A DNA stretch of 64,000 nucleotides from Hydra vulgaris (GCF_038396675.1 NC_088922.1:20730001-20794000), one strand, 5' to 3'; counted from the stretch's first letter, positions 45,803 to 57,760 are shown. Made by a program: numbers and translations. The notes: generated by a model not told the origin, from the letters alone.

Positions 45803-46153
45803 TTAAATCTTCAAAAATAACACAGCGATAATATTGTAAATATCTTAAAGAAAGAACACTAGATAATGAAACTAACTATAAAAACTATAAACGCTTATTT
45901 GAGTTAATTTTGAGACATTCAAAAACTAATTACTATTCAGATCGAATAATAAAAGTAATGGTTCACAAAACACATGGCGCATTATTATGGAAGTAATTGG
46001 CAAGAAAAATTTAGTCAGAAATGCTCTGCCAAAAAATCTCAAATTCAGTAATTAATTAGTTGTTGATAAATCTATGGTAGCGGAAACGCCTAATTTTTGT
46101 AAATGTTGGTAAATGTTTAGCCGCTAAAATCGAACCATCTAAAATAAGCTTCA
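45803..46153. other. Non-coding stretch
   Basis: No gene or repeat recognised. Confidence 0.5.
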
Positions 46154-46653
46154 CCGGTTTTTACATCCATTTAAATTTTAAAACAACCATGACATTCATT
46201 TAAAACACCGTGCCAATCAATTGAAATAATCGTGATTTTCAATTAAAACATTTAACGCATGCGCAAATCACAAAATTGTGTTATATTCAAAAAAAAAGGT
46301 TTTATTATTCAAAAAAAAAAGGTTTTATTTTAATTACTGTCGAGGTATGTCATCTGACCAAAGACACGCTTCAAAAAAGCGTGTCTTAGGTCAGAAAAAT
46401 TGGAAAATAAACATTTTATTTTAAATAAAAAAAATTTTTTAAATAATTTTTAAAAATTGAATAAAAAAATAAAAATATATATTAAAATAAAACCTTTTTT
46501 TTTGAATAATATAGAATGTTGAGATTGCGCATGCGCTAAATGTTTTAATTGAAAATCACGATTGTTTTATTTGATTGGCACGATGTTTTAAATGAATGTC
46601 ACGGTTGTTTTAAATAGATGTCATGTTTTGTTTTAAATGGATGTAAAAACCGG
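46154..46653. mobile_element. Foldback element with about 190-bp arms and a nested hairpin
   Basis: CCGGTTTTTACATCCATTTAAA at the left is mirrored at the right end. The arms share TTTAACGCATGCGCAA and ATCGTGATTTTCAATTAAAAC. The right arm has an extra internal repeat of the CATGACATnnATTTAAAACA block. The centre holds a perfect hairpin at 46353-46395 (TCTGACC, AGACACGCTT ... AAGCGTGTCT, GGTCAGA). Confidence 0.88.
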
Positions 46654-47339
46654 TAAATCATACTTGACATCAAATAATGCTATTATGCCTAATCATGAAC
46701 TTGAGCAATTCCACGACCGTCTCAGAAAAAATGAAAAAATTAAACGAAGCCAACATACATAATACTATATATCAGTAGGAAGTTCTACTTCTCCTCTTTC
46801 AGAAAATATATAGCTTGTTATAGTATGCCGCTATCATAAAAAATTATATGGGCTGAAACAGAAGGTAAAAATAGGCGTTTTTGCGATAATTTAAATCATT
46901 TTTAATCTCCAAAGTTCAATTGAACCTATATAAAATTCAAAAACTGTCTTACTCATTGCAATCAGGTTCTTAGCTGCACTAATTATTGCTACTTATGATA
47001 AAAGCATACTTATTGCCAGACGAATTTAGAAAACCATTTATTTTAATCAAATGTTATTACCACTATTGTCACGCTGTGACAATTAGGGTACCAATAGTTT
47101 TATTTCTAAGACAACCAATAAAACTTAGGATTTCAAAATTTTTTAACGTTGTCTACAAAAACTACAAAATATAGGTATTTCTTTGGATAGGCAATATTTG
47201 CTCAGTTGTCCTTGAGGCTCTCTTTAGGGATTCATAGAACCTCTCTAAAGGATAGTTGTAACTCCATTGAGCCTTGGATGTAATACGTCCATCTCCATAA
47301 CTATTGTGTTGCTTTTTTTTAATCTTTCAAGGGTTTAAC
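46654..47339. other. Non-coding stretch upstream of the transposase-like gene
   Basis: Short frames only. It may be promoter and 5' leader of the gene at 47340. Nothing specific recognised. Confidence 0.4.
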
Positions 47340-48900
47340 ATGCCTCTTACTCATGCTGAACGTCAAAGGAAATAACGTGAAAGGCATTTAGAAAAATTTG
47401 GCGAAAAAGCATTTAAAGTAAAAGAATCAAAAAGGAAAAAGAAAGACGACTTGCTAAATTGGAGGCTCAACGAGAAAAAGAAAGGCATTGAAAGAGAAAG
47501 ATCAGAAAAAAAATACCAGAATCAAAATCTGTAGCTGTTACATCACCCTCTTATAAATCTGCAAGCACTCTTTGGAAAAGCTGTTAAGAGAGCCGAATCA
47601 GCACTACCAAAATCACTCAGAAAGACGGCTAAAGTTGTACAATAACTTTTAACAAAAATGAATGAAATCCCTAGTCCACAAAAAATGCTTAGTGAAAATG
47701 TTTTAGATGCTTTAACTGTAAAATTGGTTCTTGATTTTTACCAGCATGATGATATATCCCGTCTAGCACCCGGTAAAAGAGACACCATAGTGGTGAGATT
47801 AAAGAACAAGAAAAAAACTGCAAAAACGTCATTTGTATGTGAATGTTAATGAAGCTTATGCTGTTTTTAAAAGTGATTATCCTGAAGAATTAGTTGGAAA
47901 ATCAAAGTTTGCTATTTTACGCCCACCACATGTGCTTTTGTCTAGTTCAATGTCAAGAAACGTTTGTTGTTGTCAACGACATCATAATATAATTCTTATC
48001 CTTAAAGCCCTGCACAAGTTTGATTTAAATTTTCTATTGTATTCACATGAATTTCCTCTTAGCATTGTATGTGACAGTGAAAAAGACATTTGTTATAACA
48101 ATATGTGTACAACATGAAAAGATGCTGCAAAGTTTCATAATCTATATGCTTTGAATGAAATTGACAAGAATAAATGCATTACATGGTACCAATGGGAAAA
48201 AGTTGCAGATGGTAATGGAAAAAAATATATTAAAAAGATTTAAAAAAAGGGAAGAGTTAATGACCTTTAAAGCACCTTTTCAAAATCTTTACCTTCATTT
48301 CTTTGGCATTATTTTATTAAACAGAAACAATCAAAGACATCGTGATCATAAGGTCCAACTTCAAAGTAATCTAAACACAGCCGTCCTTCAAGTGAATTGT
48401 GCTGAAAATTTTTCAACTTTGTGGCAAGATGAAGTGCAGTTGGCACATTGGTACAAGAAGCAAGTTACTGTATTTACTGCATATTTAGTACCAAAATTCA
48501 TTCTCGTCATCTGTCATAGTTTCAGATGATTCAAACCATTCAAAAAAATCTATTCTTGTATTTGTTCATAATTTATTATCTAACCATATTAAATCAAGTG
48601 TTAAAATACTACAGATTAAGAAAGACGGACCAAGTAATCAATTAAAAATCGTTTTATTGCATCAGCAATATCCTGGTTGGAAGAACAGCATGATTTAAAA
48701 TTATTCTGGAACTTTTTTGCTGCTTCACATGGGAAAAGATTGGTACATGCTATAGGTGGGACCGTTAAAAGAGTAGCAGCACAAAAAATAATCCAGAGAA
48801 AATTTATAATAACTCATGCCATAACTTTTCATGAGGCTGTTAAAAATGAGACTAATTTCAATGTCTATTTTGTTTCTAGGGAAGATATTATAAATACAAT
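47340..48900 (+). pseudogene. Unclassified transposase-like gene (cnidarian/insect family), truncated by LINE
   Basis: Starts MPLTHAERQRK with a basic region, then A-x-x-L-F-G-KAVKRAESALPKSLRKTAKVVQ, PSPQKMLSENVLDALTVKLVLDFYQHDDISRLAPGKRD, EAYAVFKSDYPEELVGKSKFAILRPPHVLL, NVCCCQRHHNIILILKAL (paired Cys/His), W-Q-W-like HGTNGKKLQM, and finally FWNFFAASHGKRLVHAIGGTVKR. The closing motif (family: F-x-A-T-S-H-G-K-x-x-x-D-x-I-G-G-x-x-K-R) belongs to a repeated gene family of insects and cnidarians that I believe is transposon-derived. The D after the HGK motif is H here. At least five frame breaks. The last residues are cut at about 48900 by a LINE. Confidence 0.65.
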
Positions 48901-50206
48901 AAAAAAAAATTTAAAATTGATGAGTTTTTGTCGTGGAATTGCTCACTTACGAAGGAAGAATTATTAAATTCAGTATCCATGTTAAAACCTAACAAAAGTT
49001 CAAGTTTAGATGATTTCAGCAGTAATGTCTTTATTAAATCACTAAAATATATAAAAATTCCACTTTTACATATTTTTAATTTATCTTTAAAACATGGAGT
49101 TTTTCCTGAAAAACTAAAAAGTGCAAAGGTTACACCAATTTTTAAAACAGGTGATCTTTCTGACGTTTCCAACAACAGGTCGATCTCAGTACTTAATTGT
49201 TTTTCCAAGATTTTGAAGCGTGTAATAGATGTGTATAATAGACTTTATTCCTTCTTAAACGTAAATAATATTCTTTACAATAAACAATTTGGTTTTAAAT
49301 CCGGTCATTCGACCGATCATGCAATAATTAATCTTGTACAAGAACTATTTAAAGCTTTTGATGAACAAAAATTTACTTTAGGTGTCTTTATTGATCTAAG
49401 CAAAGCGTTTGATACCGTAGATCATAATATTCTTCTATATAAACTTGAAAATTATGGTATCATAAATTCTAACTTAGATTGGTTTAAGAGTAATTTGAAG
49501 AATAGAAATCAATGCATTTTATATGATGGCAAAAAAACAGATTTAATTGACAAATAACTCTTATGTCAAAAGAGAGCGTTCTTTTTTGTTTCTAGGTGTA
49601 GTTTTAGATAAAAATGTAACGTGGAAAGAGCCCATACGTATAATCCATAATATAATCTCAAAAAAAGTAGGCCTCTTATATAAAGCCAAACAGTTGTTAA
49701 ACCAAACTTGTTTGAAATTTATTTACTTTTCTTATATTCATTGCTATCTAAATTACGCTAACGTTATTTGGTGCAGCACTAATGTATCTAAAAATAAAAA
49801 GCTTTTAATTAAACAAAAACACGCTGTAAAAGTTATTGGAAATGTGGATCGCTTCTCACACACTAAATTTCTTTTTAATAAATTCAAAATACTCAACGTA
49901 TTTCAACTTAATTTATACCATATTCCTATATTTATGTTCAAAGTAGATAATAAAATAGCACCCATTTTATTTAACTCATTTTTTGAAAAAATAAATCATT
50001 TATACCCAACAAGATTTTCAAATAACAATTATATTCAACCAAAAGCATATTATTCTGCTACTAAGTTCTCGATTGCAATCAGAGGACCTAAATTATGGAA
50101 CACGTTATTGGATAATGAGTTAAAAAAAATTCTTTCCCTTGATCAATTTAAAAAGAAAATAAAAAATAAACTTTTGGTAATTGACAACGAACTAGACTTC
50201 TTCTGA
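48890..50206 (+). pseudogene. LINE family B copy 1: reverse transcriptase with internal deletion
   Basis: SLTKEELLNSVSMLKPNKSSSLDDF, FPEKLKSAKVTPIFKTGDLSD, CFSKILKRVIDVYNRLY, NKQFGFKSGHSTDHAI and LGVFIDLSKAFDTVDHNILL (first catalytic D). Then the frame jumps at 49555 to FLFLGVVLDKNVTWKEPI and the C-terminal tail FSIAIRGPKLWNTLL. Comparison with copy 2 (56066) shows that about 120 residues with the GVPQG and FADD boxes are missing, so the polymerase is dead. 5'-truncated at about 48890. Confidence 0.9.
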
Positions 50207-50620
50207 AATTTTTAAATAGGAGTAACCACTCGTTTTATTTACTTGTTATTTACTTTTTTTTGATCATATTTATTTTTAATTTTAATCAGAATCTTTACCT
50301 TTCTTTGATGTTCATGTTTTAACTCGTTTTTATTTATTTTTAAATTCGAAATCTTAATAAATAAAAGTTTGACAAAAAATAAAATTATATATATATATAA
50401 AAAGTATTTTTTACGTTTACATGTATTTTACATATGTATTTTATGCATATATTACATTGTGATAACGGTAATACTTATTTATTTTTGTTATTTATACTCT
50501 TGTATTTGAAGGGGCTTGGCAATAAGACTGAATTTGTCTTCTTCTTGCCCCAGCCGTGTATATACATTTTGTAAAAGTCTAATTTTGTAAAAAAATTCTT
50601 TATGGCGAAATACATACACG
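50207..50620 (+). other. 3' untranslated region of LINE family B copy 1, with stem-loop
   Basis: Stem GGCAATAAGA / TCTTCTTGCC (50517-50550, one mismatch). The equivalent in copy 2 (58377-58409) is CGATAAGA / TCTTCTCG, with an A-T to G-C exchange in the stem. 3' stem-loops serve as RT recognition sites in several LINE clades. Confidence 0.65.
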
Positions 50621-50759
50621 ACACATAATACATAATACAACATGTTTTAAAGTTCACTTAGGAATTATACAGAAAAATAAGCTTGTAAAAATTATAGCAC
50701 ATGGTACGAACTTTAGATAAAAAAATATTAGAATTTGATGCAGTATGAAGATTTGTTTG

Positions 50760-51010
50760 ATCTTTAAACTCTAAAATTTGAGAAATACAATCTAGAATAG
50801 AACTTATCAATTTAATGTAAAGATCAATTGAAGTCTTGCCCCAAATGGCTTGAATTGCATCCTTAAGGTCATTTGTGTTGCTTATGTTGTAATTTTCGAG
50901 TTCAATAATTGACCAAAGATTTTCAATCGAATTTGCATCTAGTGAAGTTTGTGGCCATTTTTGGAGCCAAATATTCTTTGTTGCAAATCATTCCAGAGTT
51001 TTTAAAGTTA
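50760..51010 (-). pseudogene. Tc1-type transposase C-terminal relic
   Basis: Minus strand from about 51000: W-x-x-KNIWLQKWPQTSLDANSIENLWSIIE (family: WPxxSPDLNPIENLW, proline motif decayed), then DLKDAIQAIWGKTSIDLYIKLISSI. It contains the third catalytic acidic residue region only. No terminal repeats found. Confidence 0.75.
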
Positions 51011-51069
51011 AATTCAGACTAAAGATCCTAGTTTGCCAATATAAAAAGATGTATGGTATAGGGAGTAGA

Positions 51070-51130
51070 GGGTATAGTTTCCCTCAATGCACTTAGATGC
51101 ATTGTAAGTGCATTGAGGGAAATTATACCC
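51070..51130. repeat. 26-bp hairpin
   Basis: GGGTATAGTTTCCCTCAATG... pairs with ...CATTGAGGGAAATTATACCC (CACTTA/TAAGTG next to the loop). Two mismatches, 9-nt loop. Confidence 0.88.
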
Positions 51131-51979
51131 CCAGCCCCCCCCCCCCAAAAAAAAAAAGTGAGGGGCTGTAAATTTTGTATGATCATAACTTTTGTAATTT
51201 ACAATATTTTTCAACGAAATTTAAAATCTGTCCATAAATTTAAATTTAGTTTTAGATATTAAAGTTGAAAATTTTACTATATTAGTGCCCTCACGTTTCG
51301 ACAAGGAGGAGGAGGGGGGGGGTGGGTCAAACGTTTTAAGGCTTTTTGTTTCCAGGTCTCCGCCATACCAATTTTTTGCAAGGCCTCCGCATTTGGCATA
51401 GATATAAACATACTTAAGTTTGGAGTTAGCACAATGTGTGAAAGTTTCCTATCTGGAACATCTAAAAATCCTGCGGGCGCTTATGCACACATGCCACTCC
51501 TTATATACTGGCCCTGAGTAAGGCATATTTCAGTCAACCTACTTTTTAAGTCAACAAAAACAGGTTTTAGCAGTGCCGTGGCTAACGGGTAGGAGGCCCC
51601 CTAAAAAAACGTGTCATTAGGGTCTCAAAATCTTCCAAATTTTACCGTTAGGTTTTAAATTAAATAGCAAAATTAGCAAAAGGGCACAAAATTCGCTGCT
51701 CCCCCTCCCCAACAATTAAGGGTTATAGGTAGACTACCCTAGACTACTATATATATATCGATTTCCTTGCGGGATCTCGCTAAATCAGTGGATGTATGTA
51801 CTTAAGCCTGCACTGTATGTACTAATATCATCGATTAAGGGTTTGGTTTGAGTCTGCAATCTTTTAATTAAAAGAAAGAAAAATTATTTTAAATTTATTC
51901 TGGTCCGGCGTCTCAGCAAAATCTCAAAGTCATCATAACATGGAATAAATATATACTGTTACATAAGAATTATTTACGA
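51131..51979. other. Non-coding stretch with repeat scraps
   Basis: Poly-C and poly-G runs at about 51130 and 51310. CAGTGCCGTGGCTAACGGG at 51584 resembles a hAT terminal repeat. 51760-51880 (CATCGATTAAGGGTTTGGTTTGAGTCTGCA) is a diverged inverted scrap of the 42-bp-unit repeat family. Confidence 0.55.
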
Positions 51980-52154
<175 letters not shown>

Positions 52155-52753
52155 CAGTCGTCCCCCGGTTAACGAACTTAATTCGGAGTACGAACTAGTT
52201 CGTTATCCGAAAAGTTCGTTGACCGAAACGCGTTTTCCCATAGGCCGCCATTAAAAAATTTTTATTTGGTGGATTTTGCCGAAATAATGGGGGAAAAAAT
52301 TCAAAAAATTGTCCAACTTGATAAATAAAATAGGCAAAGGTGAAATGATTGAAACCTGAGATTTATGCACTTTTAAAAATTGAAACAAATTGAAATTGTG
52401 CATGAAAATTGCTTGTCAAAGTTTTAGAAAAAACTAAAAATTGAACGTAAACATTGCTTATCAAAAAATGAAAATTCAACAAGAAAATTGCTTGTCAAAT
52501 TTTTACCAAAAAATTGAGAATTGAACTTGAAAAATGCTTGTCAAAATTTTACGAAAAAATTGAAAATTGAACATGAAAAATCCTTGTCAAATTTTTTACC
52601 AAAAAATTGAAAATTGAACTTGAAAGAAAATTCAACGGTCCCGGTTCGTTAACCGAGTTCCGGTTCGTTAACCGGGGGAGGATTTTGGGCAAACTTTCGG
52701 TTCGTTAACCGAAAGTTCGCTAACAGGGGGGTTCGTTAACCGGGGGACGACTG
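52155..52753. mobile_element. 599-bp MITE with pogo/Tigger-like ends and internal tandem array
   Basis: CAGTCGTCCCCCGGTTAACG at the left and its inverse at the right, each flanked by TA. Inside, additional TTCGTTAACCG words repeat near both ends. A roughly 45-bp unit (TTGAAAATTGAACATGAAAA then TTGCTTGTCAAA and so on) occurs about six times at 52370-52630. No coding. Confidence 0.9.
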
Positions 52754-52770
52754 TATATATACAATATTAG

Positions 52771-52882
52771 ATCGATTGGCAGAGTCCAAGAGGATTTTAT
52801 TGTGAAGAAAATACTGGTTTTAAATGGAAACCTTGTCCTCCTGGTACTTTCAGTTACAAGGAGGGCCTGCATTATGGTTCTT
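52771..52882 (+). CDS. Likely host-gene exon: ephrin-receptor/TNFR-like cysteine-rich (GCC2_GCC3) repeat
   Basis: Bounded by an acceptor TATTAG at 52765-52770 and a consensus donor GTGAGT at 52883. It is open throughout (112 nt, one base left over) and reads SPRGFYCEENTGFKWKPCPP then GTFSYKEGLHYGS. The G-F-Y-C ... C-P-P-G-T-F-S ... C pattern is the cysteine-rich module of ephrin receptors, EGF-domain proteins and sushi/polydom-like secreted proteins. It would be extracellular and disulphide-bonded. No neighbouring exon of the same gene could be found among the repeats, so intron sizes exceed what is visible or the exon is a stray duplicate. Unlike the transposon genes, it has no stop or frameshift. 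Confidence 0.6.
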
Positions 52883-52889
52883 GTGAGTT

Positions 52890-53216
52890 TATATAAAAAA
52901 TTTTTATATATAAATTTTTTTTCAAATCTCCTTTTTGTTTTACTTTTTATCTTAAATCTATAAATAACAAAACTTATCCTGAAATTATATTTAAAGATGA
53001 TATTTAAATTTAAATCAATAATAATAATAATACTATATTTGATTGTATTATATAATTATATTTTTTATTTAGTTAAGTTATTTATCAATAACTAGTTCAA
53101 GTTTTATTAGGAGAGTAACAACTAGTCAATAACTAGTTAAGTTTATAATCAATAATTAGTTAAGTTGTGTTAATCCAATGAGAACTAGTTTAAAGATATC
53201 TTCTTAGAAAAGTGTT
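52890..53216. other. Intronic or intergenic AT-rich stretch
   Basis: AACTAGTT/AATTAGTT words recur five times at 53085-53195. No gene recognised. Confidence 0.5.
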
Positions 53217-53564
53217 CGAAGGCTAAAATGTTTCAAAAACAACGGTTAATGATTATTTTGCGAAAAAAGATGGCTAATATTATTTATTGCGTTTTTTTCA
53301 AAACTTCAAAACTGAGTTAAAACTTTTTACTTTAATAAAATTTGTTATCTCGTTTTATTTCATTTTAAACGACGATCTTTCAAAATCTGCAATTGGCGTT
53401 AATTAAGAGATTCAGTGCGAATGTGTATATACACATTTGCACAATCATAAAGTAAAAAGTTCTAACTCAATGTTGATGTTTTGAAAATAAACAATATATA
53501 ATGTTAGCCATCTTTTTTCGCAAAATAATCGTTAACCGTTGTTTTTGAAACTTTTTAGCCTTCG
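53217..53564. mobile_element. Foldback MITE with about 120-bp terminal inverted repeats
   Basis: CGAAGGCTAAAATGTTTCAA... and its inverse share TTTTGCGAAAAAAGATGGCTAA and AAAACTTTTTACTTTA with few changes. The short interior has GTGTATATACAC. No coding. Confidence 0.9.
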
Positions 53565-53666
53565 TTTATATATGTATATATATGTATATATGTATATATG
53601 TATATATATGTATATGTATATATACATATATATACATATGATTATTTAAAAAAATACAACTTTGTG

Positions 53667-53710
53667 ATGGAACTTAAAGTTTCATGCCCTTCGGCAATCA
53701 TCAGCCATAT
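53667..53710 (-). ncRNA. Hammerhead ribozyme motif of second Penelope-like element
   Basis: Minus strand: ATGG (stem I), CTGATGA, T, stem II TGCC-GAAG-GGCA, T, GAAA with stem III (ACUU, one-base loop, AAGU), U17, then CCAT (stem I). Stems I and III are perfect. Stem II is perfect except for a U-U at the core junction. It lies in the 3' region of the GIY-YIG coding sequence at 53844, as in the 16-kb copies, but with unrelated stem sequences. Confidence 0.75.
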
Positions 53711-53843
53711 TTTATTCTTTAAATTAAGAAAAAACCGTTAAAAAATACAAAATACAGAAATTGACAGAAAAAACATAACAAAGCAATGGAATGAGTTCTG
53801 ACGTCAAAACAAACAAACAATATTTAATTATTTAGAAAATTGA

Positions 53844-54600
53844 TCAATCACCCGTGTCGAATAGGGCGAGAAGAAATTTGTTTCGATGCCTGCACTTGGA
53901 TAGCATTTCACTTTTTTTGTTTAGTAGATTTTTATTTTTGGAAAATAGAATTTCATATTTTTCGTTTGTGCATAGTTTGCAGGCCTTCGTGGTTGGGTTG
54001 TAAGCATTGTATTGTCTAATTATTTTCCATTTAACAACTGGGTTTAAGTTAGCATCTTTTAATTTCCAAAATTCTTTTGACAACTCGGTGTCGTTTTTGT
54101 ACTTTAGAATGTTAAATGATTTTATATGGTTGGCATATCTAATTTTGAATGGTGTTTCACTTATACCGATGTAGGATTTGTTGACAGGAGTGTTAGTAGG
54201 ATTATTGGAACTTATATTGGCTTGGTATATAATGTTTTTTGTTAAGCATTGGTTTGATAAAGGGCAGGTATTTTTATTAAGGCAATTGCAGTTGGTTTTA
54301 GGTGGAATTTTTTTGTTATTCATAATTTGTTGATTGTGTGCGTTTAAAAAAGACTTCATATTCGGCATACAGCTATAACTTATTTTTATCGTGTTTCTGT
54401 TAAAAATTTTGTGGAGTCTGTGATTTATTGGGAAGTGTTTGTTGATCAAGGTTAAAAAGCTTTTTCCTATATTAGTGCTAACATTTTTGCTGAAAGGAGG
54501 GTTGAACCATATGATGTTGCGTTTACGGTTTTTGGTATGAGGTAAATTTAAATTAGGGTGATATGAAAGTTTGTAATACTGATCTATTTTGTAAACAATT
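53844..54600 (-). pseudogene. Penelope-like element, RT C-terminal linker and GIY-YIG endonuclease
   Basis: From 54600 (frames vary): YKIDQYYKLSYHPNLN, RKRNIIWFNPPFSKNVSTNI then GKSFLTLINKHFP, CMPNMKSFLNAHN, a zinc-type CNCLNKNTCPLSNQCLTKNI linker (C-x-C-x5-C-x5-C), KSYIGISETPFKIRYANHIK, TELSKEFWKLKD, ACKLCTNEKYEI, KKSEMLSKCRHRNKFLL. The last 201 codons (54449-53844) are open and look complete to the natural C-terminus. The polymerase domain upstream is missing (5' truncation). The conserved linker and endonuclease make the Penelope call secure. Confidence 0.92.
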
Positions 54601-54667
54601 TACTTAATATTGATCACTCTCCAACGAACAAGAGACTTTGTATCATAACTTGGTACAATAAAACAAC

Positions 54668-54744
<77 letters not shown>

Positions 54745-54785
54745 CCTTCGATGTATATATGTATATATATGTATATCTTTATATA

Positions 54786-54826
<41 letters not shown>

Positions 54827-54833
54827 TTATATA

Positions 54834-54904
<71 letters not shown>

Positions 54905-54925
54905 AGATATGTATATATGTATATA

Positions 54926-55009
<84 letters not shown>

Positions 55010-55055
55010 TATATAAGTATATATGTATATATGAATATATATATCTATATATATA

Positions 55056-55108
<53 letters not shown>
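54668..55108. repeat. (TA)n microsatellites (54668-54744 and 54781-55108)
   Basis: Long TA tracts with GAATATATA and GTATATATG interruptions and no coding value. Confidence 0.95.
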
Positions 55109-55110
<2 letters not shown>

Positions 55111-56040
55111 TACTGTTTATTATTTGTGTACAAGTAATAAAGCAAAAAATAGTCACATCATGTTGCACATATAGCATATTACAAATCAAGTTCATGATTT
55201 TATGATCATGATTCGATATATGTCTAACTACATTTTTGTTACAAAGACACTTACTATTTATTTGTGCATAAAGGTTATTTATCTTTTTCTTGATTTTTTT
55301 TTAATCTTTGTTTGAATTTTTTTAAAAGCACACTTGTCACTAGTCAAAGTTTTAATTTTACTTTGTTATCACTAATTTTACCACGACTTTGCAATTGAAA
55401 AGTTCAACAATTTCTAAAACTAATGCCATTTTTATACAAAATTAACATTCATTAAAATATTTTTTTATAAAAGATTTTTGTTGTTGCAACAGTTTTGATA
55501 TTTTAATTATTATTAGTTAAATGCATCTTTAATGATGCAATAAGGTAGCTATAAAAAAAAGAGACAACAATTTTGTAAAGTGCCTATACAACTTTATAAA
55601 GTGCCTAATTATGCTATCATGTTATTTATTAGTAAAAAATAGATTTTTATGAAAGAAAAGTAGTATATTTCATAAACCCAGTTTTTACCTCAAAAATTTC
55701 CAGGTTTTCATTAGGTTTTTTTTTGTTAATTATAACTATATGTTTTATTAGACAAACGGTCACTTTACGAAGTAGTTTAATTCGAAGTTAAAAAAATGGC
55801 GTCTTTCAAAATTCTCCTAATTACGAAAATATTTTAAAATCATTTCGATTTAAGTTTACAAGTTTTTAGAATGACAAAATAAAGACGTGTTTTACCAATC
55901 TAAAAAACGTCTTGTCTAGCTCAGCTAGAAATAAAACGTATTTTATACGTAATGCAAAGATAATATAATATACCGACTTCGAAAGACGTTTAAAATATGT
56001 TTTTTTCAAAAAAATATGTGGCGCATAATGAAAGAGGTGA
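55109..56040. other. AT-rich stretch without recognisable gene
   Basis: No convincing coding, repeat or element end on either strand. Confidence 0.5.
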
Positions 56041-57760
56041 TAGATAAAAAAAATCACAAGCACTAATGGATTTCCCAAAAAAACTCATTATAAATAATCG
56101 TGAAATTACTAATGATTCTTTAATCGCTAACTCTTTCAATCATGCGTTTGTTAATACGGGCCCAAGTTTGGCCTCAAAGATAAAAAATAGTAAAACTAGC
56201 TTTGAATCATACGTAACCTCTAATAATAATCTTATGGAAAATAATAAGTTATCTGAAAAAAAACAACTTGATGCGGTAAATTTATTAAAACCAAATAAAG
56301 GTAATGGAGTTGATAATGTAAGTAGCAATAAAATAATTAAATCAATATTTTATTTAAAAACTCTGCTTTTGCACATTTTCAGTCTTTCTTTAGAACGAGG
56401 ATTCTTTCCTGACAAATTAAAAGTTGCAAGGGTGATACCAGTTCTAAAATCTGGAGATGCAACTGGTATTGCAAATTATAGACCTATTTCAATTCTACCA
56501 TGCTTCTCAAAAATATTAGAACATATTATGTATAAAAGACTGTTCTATTTCTTAGATACCAATAACATTCTTTATAATAAACAATTTGGATTCAAAAAAG
56601 GTCACTCTACTGATCAGGCAATTGTTCATCTTGTTCATTATATTCTTAAATCTTTTGATGAAAACAAATATACTCTAGGCGTTTTTATTGATCTCAGCAA
56701 GGCTTTTGACACTGTAAATCATTGTATTTTATTAACCAAATTAAAAAACTACGGTATCAAACACTCGAATCTTAAATGGTTTAAAAGCTACCTGTCAAAC
56801 AGACAGCAATATATTTCTCATAATAACGGAAAAGCTAACAACATGAATATATCTTGTGGAGTACCACAAGAATCTATATTCGGACCGCACTTATTTCTAG
56901 TAAATATCAATGATATAAGAAAATCTTGTAGTGTATTAGACACAATCTTGTTTGCAGATGATACTAATCTATTTTATGCTCACAGTGATATAAAAATTTT
57001 ATTTAAAACTGTAAACACAGAACTACTATACCTTGCTGAATGGTTTACAGCAAACAAATTATCTCTAAATTTAACTTAAACAAAATGTTACATCGCTATC
57101 ATGAACGTGACAAAATTCCATTAAAACTTCCAAATCTTTGTATTAACAAGTGCGAAATAAAAAGAGAAGTATCATTAAAATTTCTAGGAGTATTCCGTGA
57201 CGAAAATGTAACATGGAGAGATCATATAAAATATATTGAAGGTAAAATATCAAGGAGCATTGGCCTACTTTATAGGGCAAGACCTTTTTTAAATTCAGGT
57301 TGTTTAAAACTATTATATTTTTCTTTTATTCATTCCTGTTTTAATTACGCAAATATTGCATGGTCTAGTACCAATTAAAATAAATTAAATAAACTCTTTA
57401 ATATGCAAAAACATGCAATCAGAATTATATCCAATGAAAGCCGCTAAACACCCTGCCAACCTTTATTTACTAAGTTAAATATACTAAATATCTACCAAAT
57501 AAATATTTATCATCTTCTAATTTTTATGTTCAAAATTAATAAAAGTATTATTCCAAAAACTTTTAATCTCTTATTCAAAACAAATCAGAATAAATACTTA
57601 ACTAGATATTCAAATAACACCTATATACAACCCAAAAGTTTTTTTGCGGCAACTGAGTTTTCAATTTCAATTAGAGGACCAAAGGCATGGAATAAAATAC
57701 TCACGACTAAACTTAAAACTCTTACAATGTTAAATGAGTTCAAAGCTTAACTTAGACAGT
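56040..57760 (+). pseudogene. LINE family B copy 2: reverse transcriptase
   Basis: Open from 56066 to 57079: NSFNHAFVNTGPSLASKI, LLKPNKGNGVDNVSSNKI, FPDKLKVARVIPVLKSGDAT, NYRPISILPCFSKILEHIMYKRL, NKQFGFKKGHSTDQAI, LGVFIDLSKAFDTVNHCILL, SCGVPQESIFGPHLFLVNINDI (Q-G to Q-E) and ILFADDTNLFYAH (catalytic FADD intact). After a stop at 57077 it resumes as VSLKFLGVFRDENVTWRDHIKY and ends FSISIRGPKAWNKIL. Frame breaks near 57080, 57378 and 57450. The endonuclease half is absent by 5' truncation. Confidence 0.92.

Noticed and set aside
51300..51330. Poly-G run as a G-quadruplex regulatory element
   Set aside because: Single run in repeat debris, with no gene next to it.
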